Shown here: piece after piece, positions 24,537-32,040 of the stretch | Numbering within the stretch: the first letter of the stretch is position 1 | Layout of the letters: every line of letters begins with the position of its first letter | Assembly: GCA_938001965.1 (NCBI GenBank) | Contig: CALLBC010000223.1 | Span: forward strand, 1 to 35,201 | DNA: 35,201 nucleotides | Reading direction: 5' to 3' | Origin: an uncultured Bdellovibrionales bacterium | GTDB lineage: Bacteria; Bdellovibrionota; Bdellovibrionia; Bdellovibrionales; UBA1609 | Notes under the pieces: generated by a model | What the model saw: only the letters and a program-made list of their open reading frames with translations | Database searches by the model: none | Told to the model about the DNA's origin: nothing | Translations under genes and position numbers: made by a program

Positions 24537-24758
24537 ATGAAACAACTTATACTAATCTTATCATTAACTTTAATGGCTGGAGTTGCGAACGCTGGAACTG
24601 GAATGAGCAATAATGACTGCCCATATGCAGACAAGTCTAACGCTTCTTCTTTATTTTCTAAAACAGCGGCATACACTCCACATAGTACTCTTAAAGAGCT
24701 TTCAAAGAAAAATGCAGCCCAAGGCAAAAGACGTGGCAACGCAAAAGCTGCTAACTAA
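24537..24758 (+). CDS. Small secreted protein under a sigma54-type promoter
   Basis: Encodes 73 residues. A Sec signal peptide ends at GVANA (about residue 19). The 54-residue mature protein has one cysteine (NDCPYAD) and a basic tail (KKNAAQGKRRGNAKAAN). GGGGAGA lies a few bases upstream of the ATG and a strong terminator follows 22 bases after the stop, so this is a single-gene unit. No family is recognised. The basic, lone-cysteine mature peptide could bind nucleic acid or membranes, which is inference. Confidence 0.8.
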   Translation: MKQLILILSLTLMAGVANAGTGMSNNDCPYADKSNASSLFSKTAAYTPHSTLKELSKKNAAQGKRRGNAKAAN

Positions 24759-24780
24759 TATATTAATTTAAACTTTAAAC

Positions 24781-24812
24781 AAAAAAAGCTCACTATTAGG
24801 TGAGCTTTTTTT
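24781..24812 (+). terminator. Rho-independent terminator after the small secreted protein
   Basis: GCTCAC pairs with GTGAGC around TATTAG. The stem is flanked by seven A on the left (24781-24787) and seven T on the right (24806-24812). The A-tract lets it work on both strands. Confidence 0.92.
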
Positions 24813-24835
24813 ATACCAAAAGGTACTCTGCCTAG

Positions 24836-24907
24836 TTCAATTTGCATCACTACAACAACAGCCACTGTTTAAATTAGTACTTTAAATACAAAAATAAATT
24901 CCTTCAC
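24836..24907 (-). pseudogene. Decayed 5' fragment of a duplicate of the gene at 25880-26164
   Basis: These 72 bases align without gaps to 26093-26164, the start of the intact gene, with 63 identical positions by hand count. Read on the minus strand the fragment gives KEFIFVFKVLI, a TAA stop, then TVAVVVVMQIE. The ATG has become GTG. Just beyond it CCAAAAGGTAC (24816-24826) repeats one arm of the palindrome found past the 3' end of the intact gene. The simplest reading is a duplicated gene with its middle deleted. Confidence 0.85.
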
Positions 24908-25148
24908 AAGTTCATCATCAAGGCGAGCAAGTACTCGCACTCAGAGTGTTTCTTACTGGTCTTGAACTATATAGCCCTAACAAGAAACCTGCTGGCTTAA
25001 TAAGCATGGATTGTGAGCTTGGCACTTAACACGTATATAAACACTTCAATGGCTTGAACCTAGTATAGAATTGATCTTTAGAGATTGAAGTATTACAATT
25101 TCTGACCTAAATTTTGAATAAATTAAATTACTTTTATTAGGGGGCCTC
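24908..25148. other. Gap without a gene
   Basis: No supportable frame was found. Small palindromes occur: GCGAG/CTCGC at 24923-24938 and CACTCAGAGTG at 24939-24949. Together with the decayed fragment upstream this looks like a zone of gene decay. AGGGGG before 25149 is the ribosome-binding site of the next gene. Confidence 0.5.
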
Positions 25149-25781
25149 ATGAAGTCTATTTTATTTTTAATTTTTATATTTTCTTTACCAACTTTTGCTA
25201 ACAGTTCTATGGATTGCAATTTGAATAAATCAATAGAGTTACCAAGTTCAAATTTATTTGATCTATGGCCCAAGGGCTCTGACATTAGTAAGAAAGTAAT
25301 TATCAAAACATTTGATGAAAACGGGCAACATGACTGGTTAGAAATCAGTGTATTTAATGAAAACAGAGAGTCTGATAATACATGGGGATCCCCTGGTCAG
25401 CCGTCAGATTATATTTATGCTATGTGGGGAACTATTTCAGGTGTAAAACCAAACCCAGCATTTATTAAGTTCCCTGGTGAGCGTGTTAATAATTACTTTA
25501 CTCCATCAGAATATATCAAAGACATTCATTTTGCAGGAGAAAATACTCATTATAAGTTAGGTAACCGCTCCAAGTATGTTTGCAGAGACAGTCAGTGTAT
25601 TCTTGGTGATCATTTACAATATCTGAATATAAATATGACGAAAAATAGAATAAATTCTATTGAATTAGTTCAAAGCTATATTCATGAAGTGAATGGTCAT
25701 GTTGTTTGGAAAGAGCATAAATATTGTGTTCAAAATGCCATTTTAAGTGAAATTACTGAGTGGCAGTATAACAAAAAGTAA
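25149..25781 (+). CDS. Secreted protein of unknown function
   Basis: Encodes 210 residues with a Sec signal peptide ending near PTFANSS. A GGGGG run lies upstream of the ATG. The mature part has cysteines in MDCNL, YVCRDSQCI and KYCVQ, likely two disulfides. It is rich in aromatic residues and looks beta-rich. No domain is recognised. It converges with the 94-residue gene, with a palindrome in between. Confidence 0.72.
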   Translation: MKSILFLIFIFSLPTFANSSMDCNLNKSIELPSSNLFDLWPKGSDISKKVIIKTFDENGQHDWLEISVFNENRESDNTWGSPGQPSDYIYAMWGTISGVKPNPAFIKFPGERVNNYFTPSEYIKDIHFAGENTHYKLGNRSKYVCRDSQCILGDHLQYLNINMTKNRINSIELVQSYIHEVNGHVVWKEHKYCVQNAILSEITEWQYNKK

Positions 25782-25851
25782 TAGCTTAGTTATGGTCATG
25801 AATTAAAAAAGAGCTTGATGTTGCCATACTACGATTCTCTATTTTTCCATG

Positions 25852-25876
25852 CCAAAAGGTACACCGTACCTTTTGG
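25852..25876. repeat. Perfect 11-bp palindrome between convergent genes
   Basis: CCAAAAGGTAC and GTACCTTTTGG are exact inverted arms around ACC. It lies between the stops of the genes ending at 25781 and 25880 and may act as a bidirectional transcription end, though no good T-run follows. One arm recurs at 24816-24826 beside the decayed duplicate. Confidence 0.7.
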
Positions 25877-25879
25877 TGA

Positions 25880-26164
25880 TTAATTTTCGAAGTCTATTTC
25901 TGAAACTTCATTTAGTTCTTGAGCTTTCTCTGTCACTTCTTTCAAAGGGATTTTAGTATCTATTTTTTTAACCTTACTAAATTGTTTATTAAACTTATCC
26001 TTAGCTATATTACTTTGCTTGCGTATCCAAGGGATTGTCTCTGAGCTACCAAACAACAAGCTGGCTCTTTGCTCTAAGCTTTGGCCCTTAAATTCAATTT
26101 GCATCACTACAACTACAGCCACAGTTAAAACTAATACTTTAAATACAAAGAAAAATTCTTTCAT
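25880..26164 (-). CDS. Single-pass membrane protein of unknown function
   Basis: Encodes 94 residues. A membrane helix or uncleaved signal is at 6-22 (VFKVLVLTVAVVVVMQI). The soluble part is rich in Lys, Glu, Ser and Gln and is probably helical (KFNKQFSKVKKIDTKIPLKE). It starts ten bases after the end of the CheY-like gene on the same strand and may share its transcript. A decayed copy of its first 24 codons lies 1.2 kb away. Confidence 0.7.
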   Translation of the reverse strand: MKEFFFVFKVLVLTVAVVVVMQIEFKGQSLEQRASLLFGSSETIPWIRKQSNIAKDKFNKQFSKVKKIDTKIPLKEVTEKAQELNEVSEIDFEN

Positions 26165-26174
26165 ACATTGCCTT

Positions 26175-26546
26175 TTAAAATTCTTTACCTAAAACCTTTT
26201 CTAAACTTTTAATTAAATCATTACGGTTAAATGGTTTAATAATATAATCACAACATCCAGCACCTAGAGCTTTTTCCTTCATAAATTCATCATCTAGGGT
26301 AGAAACAGCTATTATTTTTGTCTCCGGCAGCTCTGCCAATATTTCTTTTGTGGCATCTACACCATTTTTATTTGGCATCACCATATCCATAAATATGGCA
26401 TCTGGCTTTAGCTCTAAAGCTTTTTTAACCGCATCTTCGCCATCTATGGCCTCGCCCACAACTTCAATTTGGCGGCTCTCAATAAGAGACTTAGTCACTT
26501 GAATAATAAATGGCGCGTCATCAGCGATTAACAGTTTTATCGACAT
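26175..26546 (-). CDS. CheY-like single-domain response regulator
   Basis: Encodes 123 residues from the ATG at 26546. A longer frame upstream lacks family support. It has the acidic pair Asp9/Asp10, the phospho-acceptor Asp54 (FMDMVMPNKNG), Ser82 and Lys104 (IIKPF), so it is a complete receiver. There is no output domain, so it acts by protein contact, for example in chemotaxis or motility. A -10 TATACT ends seven bases before the ATG, suggesting a leaderless message. No kinase is nearby. Confidence 0.93.
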   Translation of the reverse strand: MSIKLLIADDAPFIIQVTKSLIESRQIEVVGEAIDGEDAVKKALELKPDAIFMDMVMPNKNGVDATKEILAELPETKIIAVSTLDDEFMKEKALGAGCCDYIIKPFNRNDLIKSLEKVLGKEF

Positions 26547-26553
26547 AGCTAAT

Positions 26554-26582
26554 AGTATAGGGTCAAATTGTAATTTTCCCAA
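26554..26582 (-). promoter_or_regulatory. Promoter of the CheY-like gene, probably leaderless
   Basis: On the minus strand TTGGGA (26582-26577), a 17-base spacer, then TATACT (26559-26554). The ATG begins eight bases after the -10, where transcription would start. No Shine-Dalgarno is present. Confidence 0.5.
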
Positions 26583-26602
26583 ATAAAATTGGTAATATAA
26601 GT

Positions 26603-27265
26603 ATGAGCGCATCACCATTTCAAGCAATTATAAGTTGTTTAAGTAGCAAGTCAGCACTTATTGGCTGCTTTGCAAGCTTTAGTGGCTTTGGCGCCTATGC
26701 TGTCATTGGCGGAGTTCTTTTTGCTTGTGGCCTTGGCTTACCAATTCCTGAAGACATAACTATCATTGCCTCTGGTATTTTAGTGGCTCTAGGTAAAATA
26801 TCCATGGTTGGGGCTTTTATCGTCTGTATGGCTGGTGTGCTTGTGGGCGATTCATTTATGTTTTTTTTAGGGCGCCGACTTGGCGATAACGCCTTTAAAC
26901 TGCCAGTTATTCGCAAATTTATGACTGAAAAAAGAATTAAACTGGCTAAAGAAAGCGTAGTTAACAACTCCCAATTTATTTGTTTTATTGCAAGGTTTTT
27001 ACCTGGGTTAAGATCACCTACTTTTTTAACTGCCGGAGCCATGGGCGTTAAGCCAATGACTTTTTTATTATTAGATGGGTTTGCGGCTTTAATTAGTGTG
27101 CCTGTTTGGATATATGTTGGTTGGTGGCTTGGTGATAATTGGGATGAAAACTTAGCCATTGTTAAAAAGTTACATGTTTACCTTATCTTTATTGTACTAG
27201 GCTTAGGTATTATTTATTTCATGACCAAGAAGTATTTTATTAAGAAAACTATTAAAAGCGAATAA
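26603..27265 (+). CDS. DedA-family membrane protein
   Basis: Encodes 220 residues with about five hydrophobic segments. The family motifs are present: GLPIPEDITIIASGIL near residues 45-60, GDSFMFFLGRRLGD near 83-96, and FIARFLPGLRSPTFLTAGAMG near 128-148, which carries the conserved Arg and Pro-Gly. DedA proteins are linked to undecaprenyl-phosphate or lipid flipping and to membrane homeostasis. It is divergent from the CheY-like gene with 56 bases between the starts. Confidence 0.92.
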   Translation: MSASPFQAIISCLSSKSALIGCFASFSGFGAYAVIGGVLFACGLGLPIPEDITIIASGILVALGKISMVGAFIVCMAGVLVGDSFMFFLGRRLGDNAFKLPVIRKFMTEKRIKLAKESVVNNSQFICFIARFLPGLRSPTFLTAGAMGVKPMTFLLLDGFAALISVPVWIYVGWWLGDNWDENLAIVKKLHVYLIFIVLGLGIIYFMTKKYFIKKTIKSE

Positions 27266-27332
27266 CTTCCCTAAAAAATACCTATTCTAAGAACTATTTT
27301 CCGGCACTTTAGTGACAAAAAATAGGCTATTA

Positions 27333-27362
27333 TTGACCCCATCAACACATACCCTTTAAAAT
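27333..27362 (+). promoter_or_regulatory. Sigma70-type promoter giving a near-leaderless transcript
   Basis: TTGACC (27333-27338) and TAAAAT (27357-27362) are 18 bases apart, each 5/6 to consensus. The ATG at 27371 is nine bases after the -10, about where transcription should begin. There is no Shine-Dalgarno. Confidence 0.6.
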
Positions 27363-27370
27363 GTAAACAT

Positions 27371-28918
27371 ATGAAATGTTTTAAATTTTTAGTTTTTGCA
27401 ATATTGTTTTCATTTACATCTGTTCACGCTAAAAAAAATGTGAAGTCGGATAATTATTATAAAAGTGATGTGGATCAATTATTAACAGTTAAGTCCATCG
27501 CCGTACTACCGTTTACAGATAACACCAAAGGTATTTATTCAAAACCATTTGAAGCTTTTGTTAAAAATTGGGTTGAAGAAAATCCAAAATGGAATCTTGG
27601 CAAAATACAAACTCTAGGTCGCACTCCCACACTGACTGATTTAGAGAATAACCCTGAACAAATTAGGAAGTATGCTCGCAATTCCAATTCAGATGCTTTT
27701 ATAGCTGGTAAGGCTATTCGCTCCGATAGCGGACTAAATATTTATTTAGGGTTATTTTTAGCTAAAGACGGTTTATTGATTGCAAAAGAAGATATAAAAA
27801 ATATTAGCCAAGCTGATTTCAAAGGCCTGAACTCTCCATTTAAAAATATTTTAAATAAGCTTTTAAAACATTTACCTTATGATGGAATGATCCTTAGTAG
27901 AAAAGATAAACTTGTCACTTTAAACTTATCTAAAGCTGATGGAATTATGAACGGGCAAGACCTAACAGTGGCATCTATTATTCATATGGAGAGGCACCCA
28001 AAATTTAATTTTATAATTAGTAATGAAAAAACTATCCTTGGAAAACTGCGTGTTAAAAAAGTTGATGACAGCCTTACATTTGCAGAAATTGTTGTGGAAA
28101 AAGAGCAAGGAAGCATTCAAAAAGATTCAAAGATCGTTGGTGCAAACTTTGTGGCTTACGGCAGCCAAATGATGTCAAACTATAACCCAAATGCAACTGG
28201 GACTAGCGCTGGAAGTGGTAATACAACCCGCGGGCAACGATGGCGACCAACCATGCCTCCAACATTTGGTAAAGCTGAAGTTACTTTTGGACTTGGCTTA
28301 TTAAAAGCCACCAATGGTAATAGCTTTTCAGAAAACAATATTTATCCTTCTGTCACTTTTGATGGCGAAGTATGGATTAATGATTTTTGGTCAGCCCATG
28401 CCCTCACCAAACAAGGGATCGCCACCTTAGCTGACCCTAATGGAGGAACGGATATTTCCGTTCATACTTCTTCATATGAGCTTTTAGGCGGTTATAACTA
28501 CAGAATGGGGGGCGCCTATGGAACAAAGATTGAGGTCTTAGCTGGCTACGCTCAATATAGTACTAAGGTTGATGGAGCAAACCCTAACCGCTTTACTTCG
28601 GCTAAATACTCTGGGTTAAAAGTTGGAGCAGATATCCAAACTCCAATCACTGATGGTAACGATATTCTTGCTGGCGCCAGTGTTTTCTTATTTTTAAAGC
28701 CTCGATTAAAGGAATCGCCAAGCCCAAGTGGGACTTCAAGCGATAGCTCTATTACAATGTTTAAAGCCTACGGCTTAAAAAAATTTAGAGAAAACCTATA
28801 TATTTTAGGCGCACTGAATTATGACCTATATTCCACCTCTTTTGCTCATCGAATCACTGCATCTAGTGCCAGCCAAAGAGATCTCACTTTTAACTTAGGC
28901 ATTAACTACTTCTTTTAG
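27371..28918 (+). CDS. TolB/CsgG-like domain protein with outer-membrane barrel-like C-terminal half
   Basis: Encodes 515 residues. A signal peptide ends at SVHAKK. Residues about 40-160 (VKSIAVLPFTDNTKG to DAFIAGKAI) resemble the TolB-N/CsgG-type fold (xIAVLPF...). A middle beta domain follows to about 265. From about 300 to the end, strand-like segments such as GKAEVTFGLGLLKATNG, KIEVLAGYAQYST, LKVGADIQTPI and DLTFNLGINYFF end in Phe, as in BAM-assembled barrels. It may be an outer-membrane protein with a periplasmic sensor or curli-pore-like part. The function is unknown. Confidence 0.7.
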   Translation: MKCFKFLVFAILFSFTSVHAKKNVKSDNYYKSDVDQLLTVKSIAVLPFTDNTKGIYSKPFEAFVKNWVEENPKWNLGKIQTLGRTPTLTDLENNPEQIRKYARNSNSDAFIAGKAIRSDSGLNIYLGLFLAKDGLLIAKEDIKNISQADFKGLNSPFKNILNKLLKHLPYDGMILSRKDKLVTLNLSKADGIMNGQDLTVASIIHMERHPKFNFIISNEKTILGKLRVKKVDDSLTFAEIVVEKEQGSIQKDSKIVGANFVAYGSQMMSNYNPNATGTSAGSGNTTRGQRWRPTMPPTFGKAEVTFGLGLLKATNGNSFSENNIYPSVTFDGEVWINDFWSAHALTKQGIATLADPNGGTDISVHTSSYELLGGYNYRMGGAYGTKIEVLAGYAQYSTKVDGANPNRFTSAKYSGLKVGADIQTPITDGNDILAGASVFLFLKPRLKESPSPSGTSSDSSITMFKAYGLKKFRENLYILGALNYDLYSTSFAHRITASSASQRDLTFNLGINYFF

Positions 28919-29064
28919 TGCCTATTTTTTAACCTGAACACTCTCGTTCAATTTTTTTAATTCCTACTTGCCAAGCTATGCTTATTTCATAACAATTAAT
29001 GCAGATTTAAACATAAACAACTTGGTAGAGCTTGCTTTACCTTAACAACAATAAAGAGGTAGAT

Positions 29065-29520
29065 ATGAAATCAATAAAAATGATCGTAGTAACTGCTGCT
29101 ATTTCACTATTTGGAGCTACATCATTTGCAGCTGCATACGGAACAGCAGGTTGTGGACTTGGTGCCATGATTTTTAAAGACAAGCCTGGTAAAATTCAAA
29201 TATTATCTGGTTACTTAAATATGCTAGGAGCACAAACTTTTGCAATCACTTCAGGTACATCACAATGTGGTGATTCTGGTGTTCACTCAGCTTCAAACTA
29301 CATCAAAGTTAATCACGCTGCTCTTCAAACTGATATTGCTCGTGGAAACGGAGAAGCTCTTGCTGGTTTAGCAAAGTTATACAATTGCTCTAACACTGCT
29401 GAGTTTTCACAAACTTTAAAAAACAACTTTGAGCAAATTTATAATGGCTCAGAAGTTTTTGAAAATATTCAAGGCGTAGTTAGAAGTGACAACAATTTAT
29501 CAAAAAGCTGTTCTATTTAA
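29065..29520 (+). CDS. DUF3015 family secreted protein, first paralogue
   Basis: Encodes 151 residues. The start at 29065 has AAAGAGG upstream and gives a signal peptide ending at SFAAA. The mature N-terminus YGTAGCGLGAMIF and the later FAITSGTSQCGD are the DUF3015 hallmarks (AGCGLGS and TSGTSxC). The fold is a small periplasmic protein with conserved cysteines. The function is unknown. It is followed 32 bases later by a paralogue and then by a DUF4105 gene. Confidence 0.92.
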   Translation: MKSIKMIVVTAAISLFGATSFAAAYGTAGCGLGAMIFKDKPGKIQILSGYLNMLGAQTFAITSGTSQCGDSGVHSASNYIKVNHAALQTDIARGNGEALAGLAKLYNCSNTAEFSQTLKNNFEQIYNGSEVFENIQGVVRSDNNLSKSCSI

Positions 29521-29552
29521 GAAATAGCTATTTAGCATTGGAGAATTAAAAT

Positions 29553-30050
29553 ATGAAAAAATTAGTATATGTAATTACATTATTAGCTGCTATTTCATTT
29601 GCTAGCCTTAGTGCAAACGCAATGGAGCGCATGTATGGTGAAGCTGGATGCGGACTAGGTAGTCTTGCAATGGGCGCGGACGGAAACCAAATTTCTGCTG
29701 CCACAACTAACGGACTAGGTTATAACCAGTTGTTCGCGATCACTTCAGGTACAATGAACTGTATTGATAGTGCTTCAGCTTCTACAGCTAGTAACGTTGA
29801 TAACTTTATTCGTGGTAACCAAGTTGCTTTAGCTACTGATATCGCACGTGGACAAGGTGAAACTCTTGCTGCATTAGGCGATGTTATTGGTTGTTCAAAT
29901 AAAGCTGCATTAGGTCAAAAGCTACAAAAGAACTACAACAAAATCTTTACTAAAACATCTACAATGAAGATGACTGATTCTTTAATCACTATCATTCAAA
30001 AAGATGATAACTTAAAGTCTCAGTGTTCAGCAGTTACTAACCTAATCTAA
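29553..30050 (+). CDS. DUF3015 family secreted protein, second paralogue
   Basis: Encodes 165 residues with a signal peptide ending near SANAM. It carries YGEAGCGLGSLAMG, TTNGLGYNQLFAITSGTMNC and a later GCSNKAALGQKL, the same order as its upstream neighbour and closer to the family consensus. GGAG precedes the ATG. The pair reflects a tandem duplication. The terminator hairpin 24 bases after the stop overlaps the start of the next gene. Confidence 0.92.
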   Translation: MKKLVYVITLLAAISFASLSANAMERMYGEAGCGLGSLAMGADGNQISAATTNGLGYNQLFAITSGTMNCIDSASASTASNVDNFIRGNQVALATDIARGQGETLAALGDVIGCSNKAALGQKLQKNYNKIFTKTSTMKMTDSLITIIQKDDNLKSQCSAVTNLI

Positions 30051-30074
30051 TTGCCAACCAAACATTCTTAAGTT

Positions 30075-30109
30075 AAAAATGGTGCCTATGAATAGGCACC
30101 ATTTTTTTT
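30075..30109 (+). terminator. Rho-independent terminator that contains the start codons of the next gene
   Basis: AAAAATGGTGCCTA (30075-30088) pairs with TAGGCACCATTTTT (30093-30106) around TGAA, and eight T run from 30102 to 30109. Both possible ATGs of the DUF4105 gene (30079 and 30088) lie in the stem. It should end DUF3015 transcription unless bypassed. Confidence 0.9.
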
Positions 30110-32040
30110 ATCTACTAATATTTACCTTCCTCTCTTTTTCGCCACAGGACATCCTTTCACAAGAGGCGGGAATTGATTTAAATACAGCATTACAAAAAAT
30201 TGAGTCTAAGAAACTATGGGAACATAAGGTTTGGCTTCGCCTTGGCTATTACAGCAAAAAAACTTTTGGTGGCTATGAAAGCCTTGTGGACTCCGGTTTA
30301 TTTTTTAACTCTAAAAATGGTAAGTTTGATCCACGTGCTGAACTTATTAACAATATTACTGGGTTCTATTCCAGTACAATTAGCTCAAAAGAAAATCCCA
30401 ATTCACAATGTAAATTTCCTGCACGCCTAAAGTGGATACAATCTGAAGTAGGAAAATTAAATATTCCAAACATAAAATGTGAATACCAAACTAAGTTTAA
30501 AAACAAAATCAAAGCTCAGTCTGTGTCTATTGTTTTTTCCTCTTACTATATGAATAACCCGGGCTCCACATTTGGTCATACTTTTTTAAGATTCAATAAA
30601 TCAAAACAATCTGAAGTTAAAGATGGCGAAAGTCGCAATGAACTACTCGACATGGCCTTTAGTTATGCCGCTAACATTCCTCCAAATGCTCCTGGCTACC
30701 TTATGCTGGGCGGTCTTGTTGGATTACTTCCTGGCAGCCTGAGCGCTCTCCCCTATTACTTTAAAGTGCGTGAGTATAATGACTTTGAAGATCGTGACCT
30801 ATGGTCATATGAATTAAATTTAAGTGAAGATGAAGTCCATCAGCTTGTTAATGTTCTTTGGGAACTTAGTTTAGCTGGAACGGAATATTATTTTTTTGAT
30901 GACAACTGCGCCTATATTATTCTTGCAGCTATTGAAACTGCAGCTCCACATTTAAATATTACTGAGCGCTTGAGACCTTGGGTTATACCTGCTGACACAA
31001 TTAAGGTGGTCGCTAAATACCCTGGCTTAGTTACAGACATTAAGTATCGCCCTTCTGTACGCAAACACTTATTTAAACGAATCAAAAATCTGAGTCCCCA
31101 TTCTAAAAAAATATTTGATTCTCTAACTGATGACAAGGGGCAAAGTGATATTAATATTTTTCTTGATCAGGCAAAAAGCACTGAGGGAAAAGTTAAAATC
31201 CTTGATACATTAACGGATTATATTAGCTTTTTGTATCCCAAGGAAGTTCAAGTCCAAAAAACAAAAAGCTATAAATGGAAAAATAAAGTTTTAATGGCAA
31301 GAGCTGCTCTTCCGGTGTCATCACCAACACTACACATTAAACCTCTTACTATAGAACGCCCTGACCTTGGCCACGAATCCATGCGCTTTGGACTATTGGG
31401 TGGCCAGCACGAAGACCGAGACGAAACTATTATTCAAGGAGAGTTGCGCTTTGCAATTCATGATGAGCTTGATGGTGAGCTTGGTTTTCCAAAAAACTCA
31501 CAGGTTGAATTTTTTAATGTTAAAGCAAGATATAGTGAAAGTGAAAAATTTAAATTACTCGACTGGGCTCTCCTGCGCGTAGCCAGTTACACCCCACAGG
31601 ACTTTATTAAAACAACAAGCTCATCAAGAATGGAAACAGGCATCCGACGAATTTTTGATCAAAACTGTGATGATGATTATTGTGTTGGTGGTTATTTTGA
31701 AATTGGCAAAGGTTACAGCATTAAACCTTTCACTAACGGGCCACTCGTCACTTATTTTTTTGTTGATTTTGAAATGATGTACTCACAAGAGTTTTTAAAA
31801 AATTCTTTTCGTGTTGGCTTAGGGCCTAGAGCTGGAATAATTTACAATGCCTCTCGTGACCTTAAGTTTCACTTAAATGGCTTTTACCATTACTTACCAT
31901 GGACTGAATATGAAAACTATAGTGAGGCACAACTGCGTGGCCGATGGTCGCAAAACACGCACCTTGCTTGGGACATAAGTGTTAGCCACAGATACAAGTA
32001 CGGCACCGAAGGTCTGTTAGGTCTATATGTTTATTTTTAA
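30088..32040 (+). CDS. DUF4105 (Lnb-type) periplasmic domain with barrel-like C-terminal half
   Basis: Encodes 650 residues from the ATG at 30088. An in-frame ATG at 30079 is an alternative, and both sit in a terminator hairpin with no Shine-Dalgarno. A signal peptide covers residues 1-24. The DUF4105/Lnb_N domain is at about 105-300, with the conserved STFGHTFLRF (His164) and FDDNCAY (Cys274). Lnb proteins with this domain act in lipoprotein N-acylation, as I recall from Bdellovibrio. Residues about 420-650 are amphipathic strands ending LLGLYVYF, an outer-membrane barrel signature, instead of inner-membrane helices. The last 14 bases overlap the next gene. Confidence 0.85.
   Translation: MNRHHFFYLLIFTFLSFSPQDILSQEAGIDLNTALQKIESKKLWEHKVWLRLGYYSKKTFGGYESLVDSGLFFNSKNGKFDPRAELINNITGFYSSTISSKENPNSQCKFPARLKWIQSEVGKLNIPNIKCEYQTKFKNKIKAQSVSIVFSSYYMNNPGSTFGHTFLRFNKSKQSEVKDGESRNELLDMAFSYAANIPPNAPGYLMLGGLVGLLPGSLSALPYYFKVREYNDFEDRDLWSYELNLSEDEVHQLVNVLWELSLAGTEYYFFDDNCAYIILAAIETAAPHLNITERLRPWVIPADTIKVVAKYPGLVTDIKYRPSVRKHLFKRIKNLSPHSKKIFDSLTDDKGQSDINIFLDQAKSTEGKVKILDTLTDYISFLYPKEVQVQKTKSYKWKNKVLMARAALPVSSPTLHIKPLTIERPDLGHESMRFGLLGGQHEDRDETIIQGELRFAIHDELDGELGFPKNSQVEFFNVKARYSESEKFKLLDWALLRVASYTPQDFIKTTSSSRMETGIRRIFDQNCDDDYCVGGYFEIGKGYSIKPFTNGPLVTYFFVDFEMMYSQEFLKNSFRVGLGPRAGIIYNASRDLKFHLNGFYHYLPWTEYENYSEAQLRGRWSQNTHLAWDISVSHRYKYGTEGLLGLYVYF

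Noticed and set aside
26695-27159. 154-codon frame antisense to the DedA gene
   Set aside because: The DedA frame on the other strand has clear family motifs, and this frame shows no signal, motif or ribosome-binding site.
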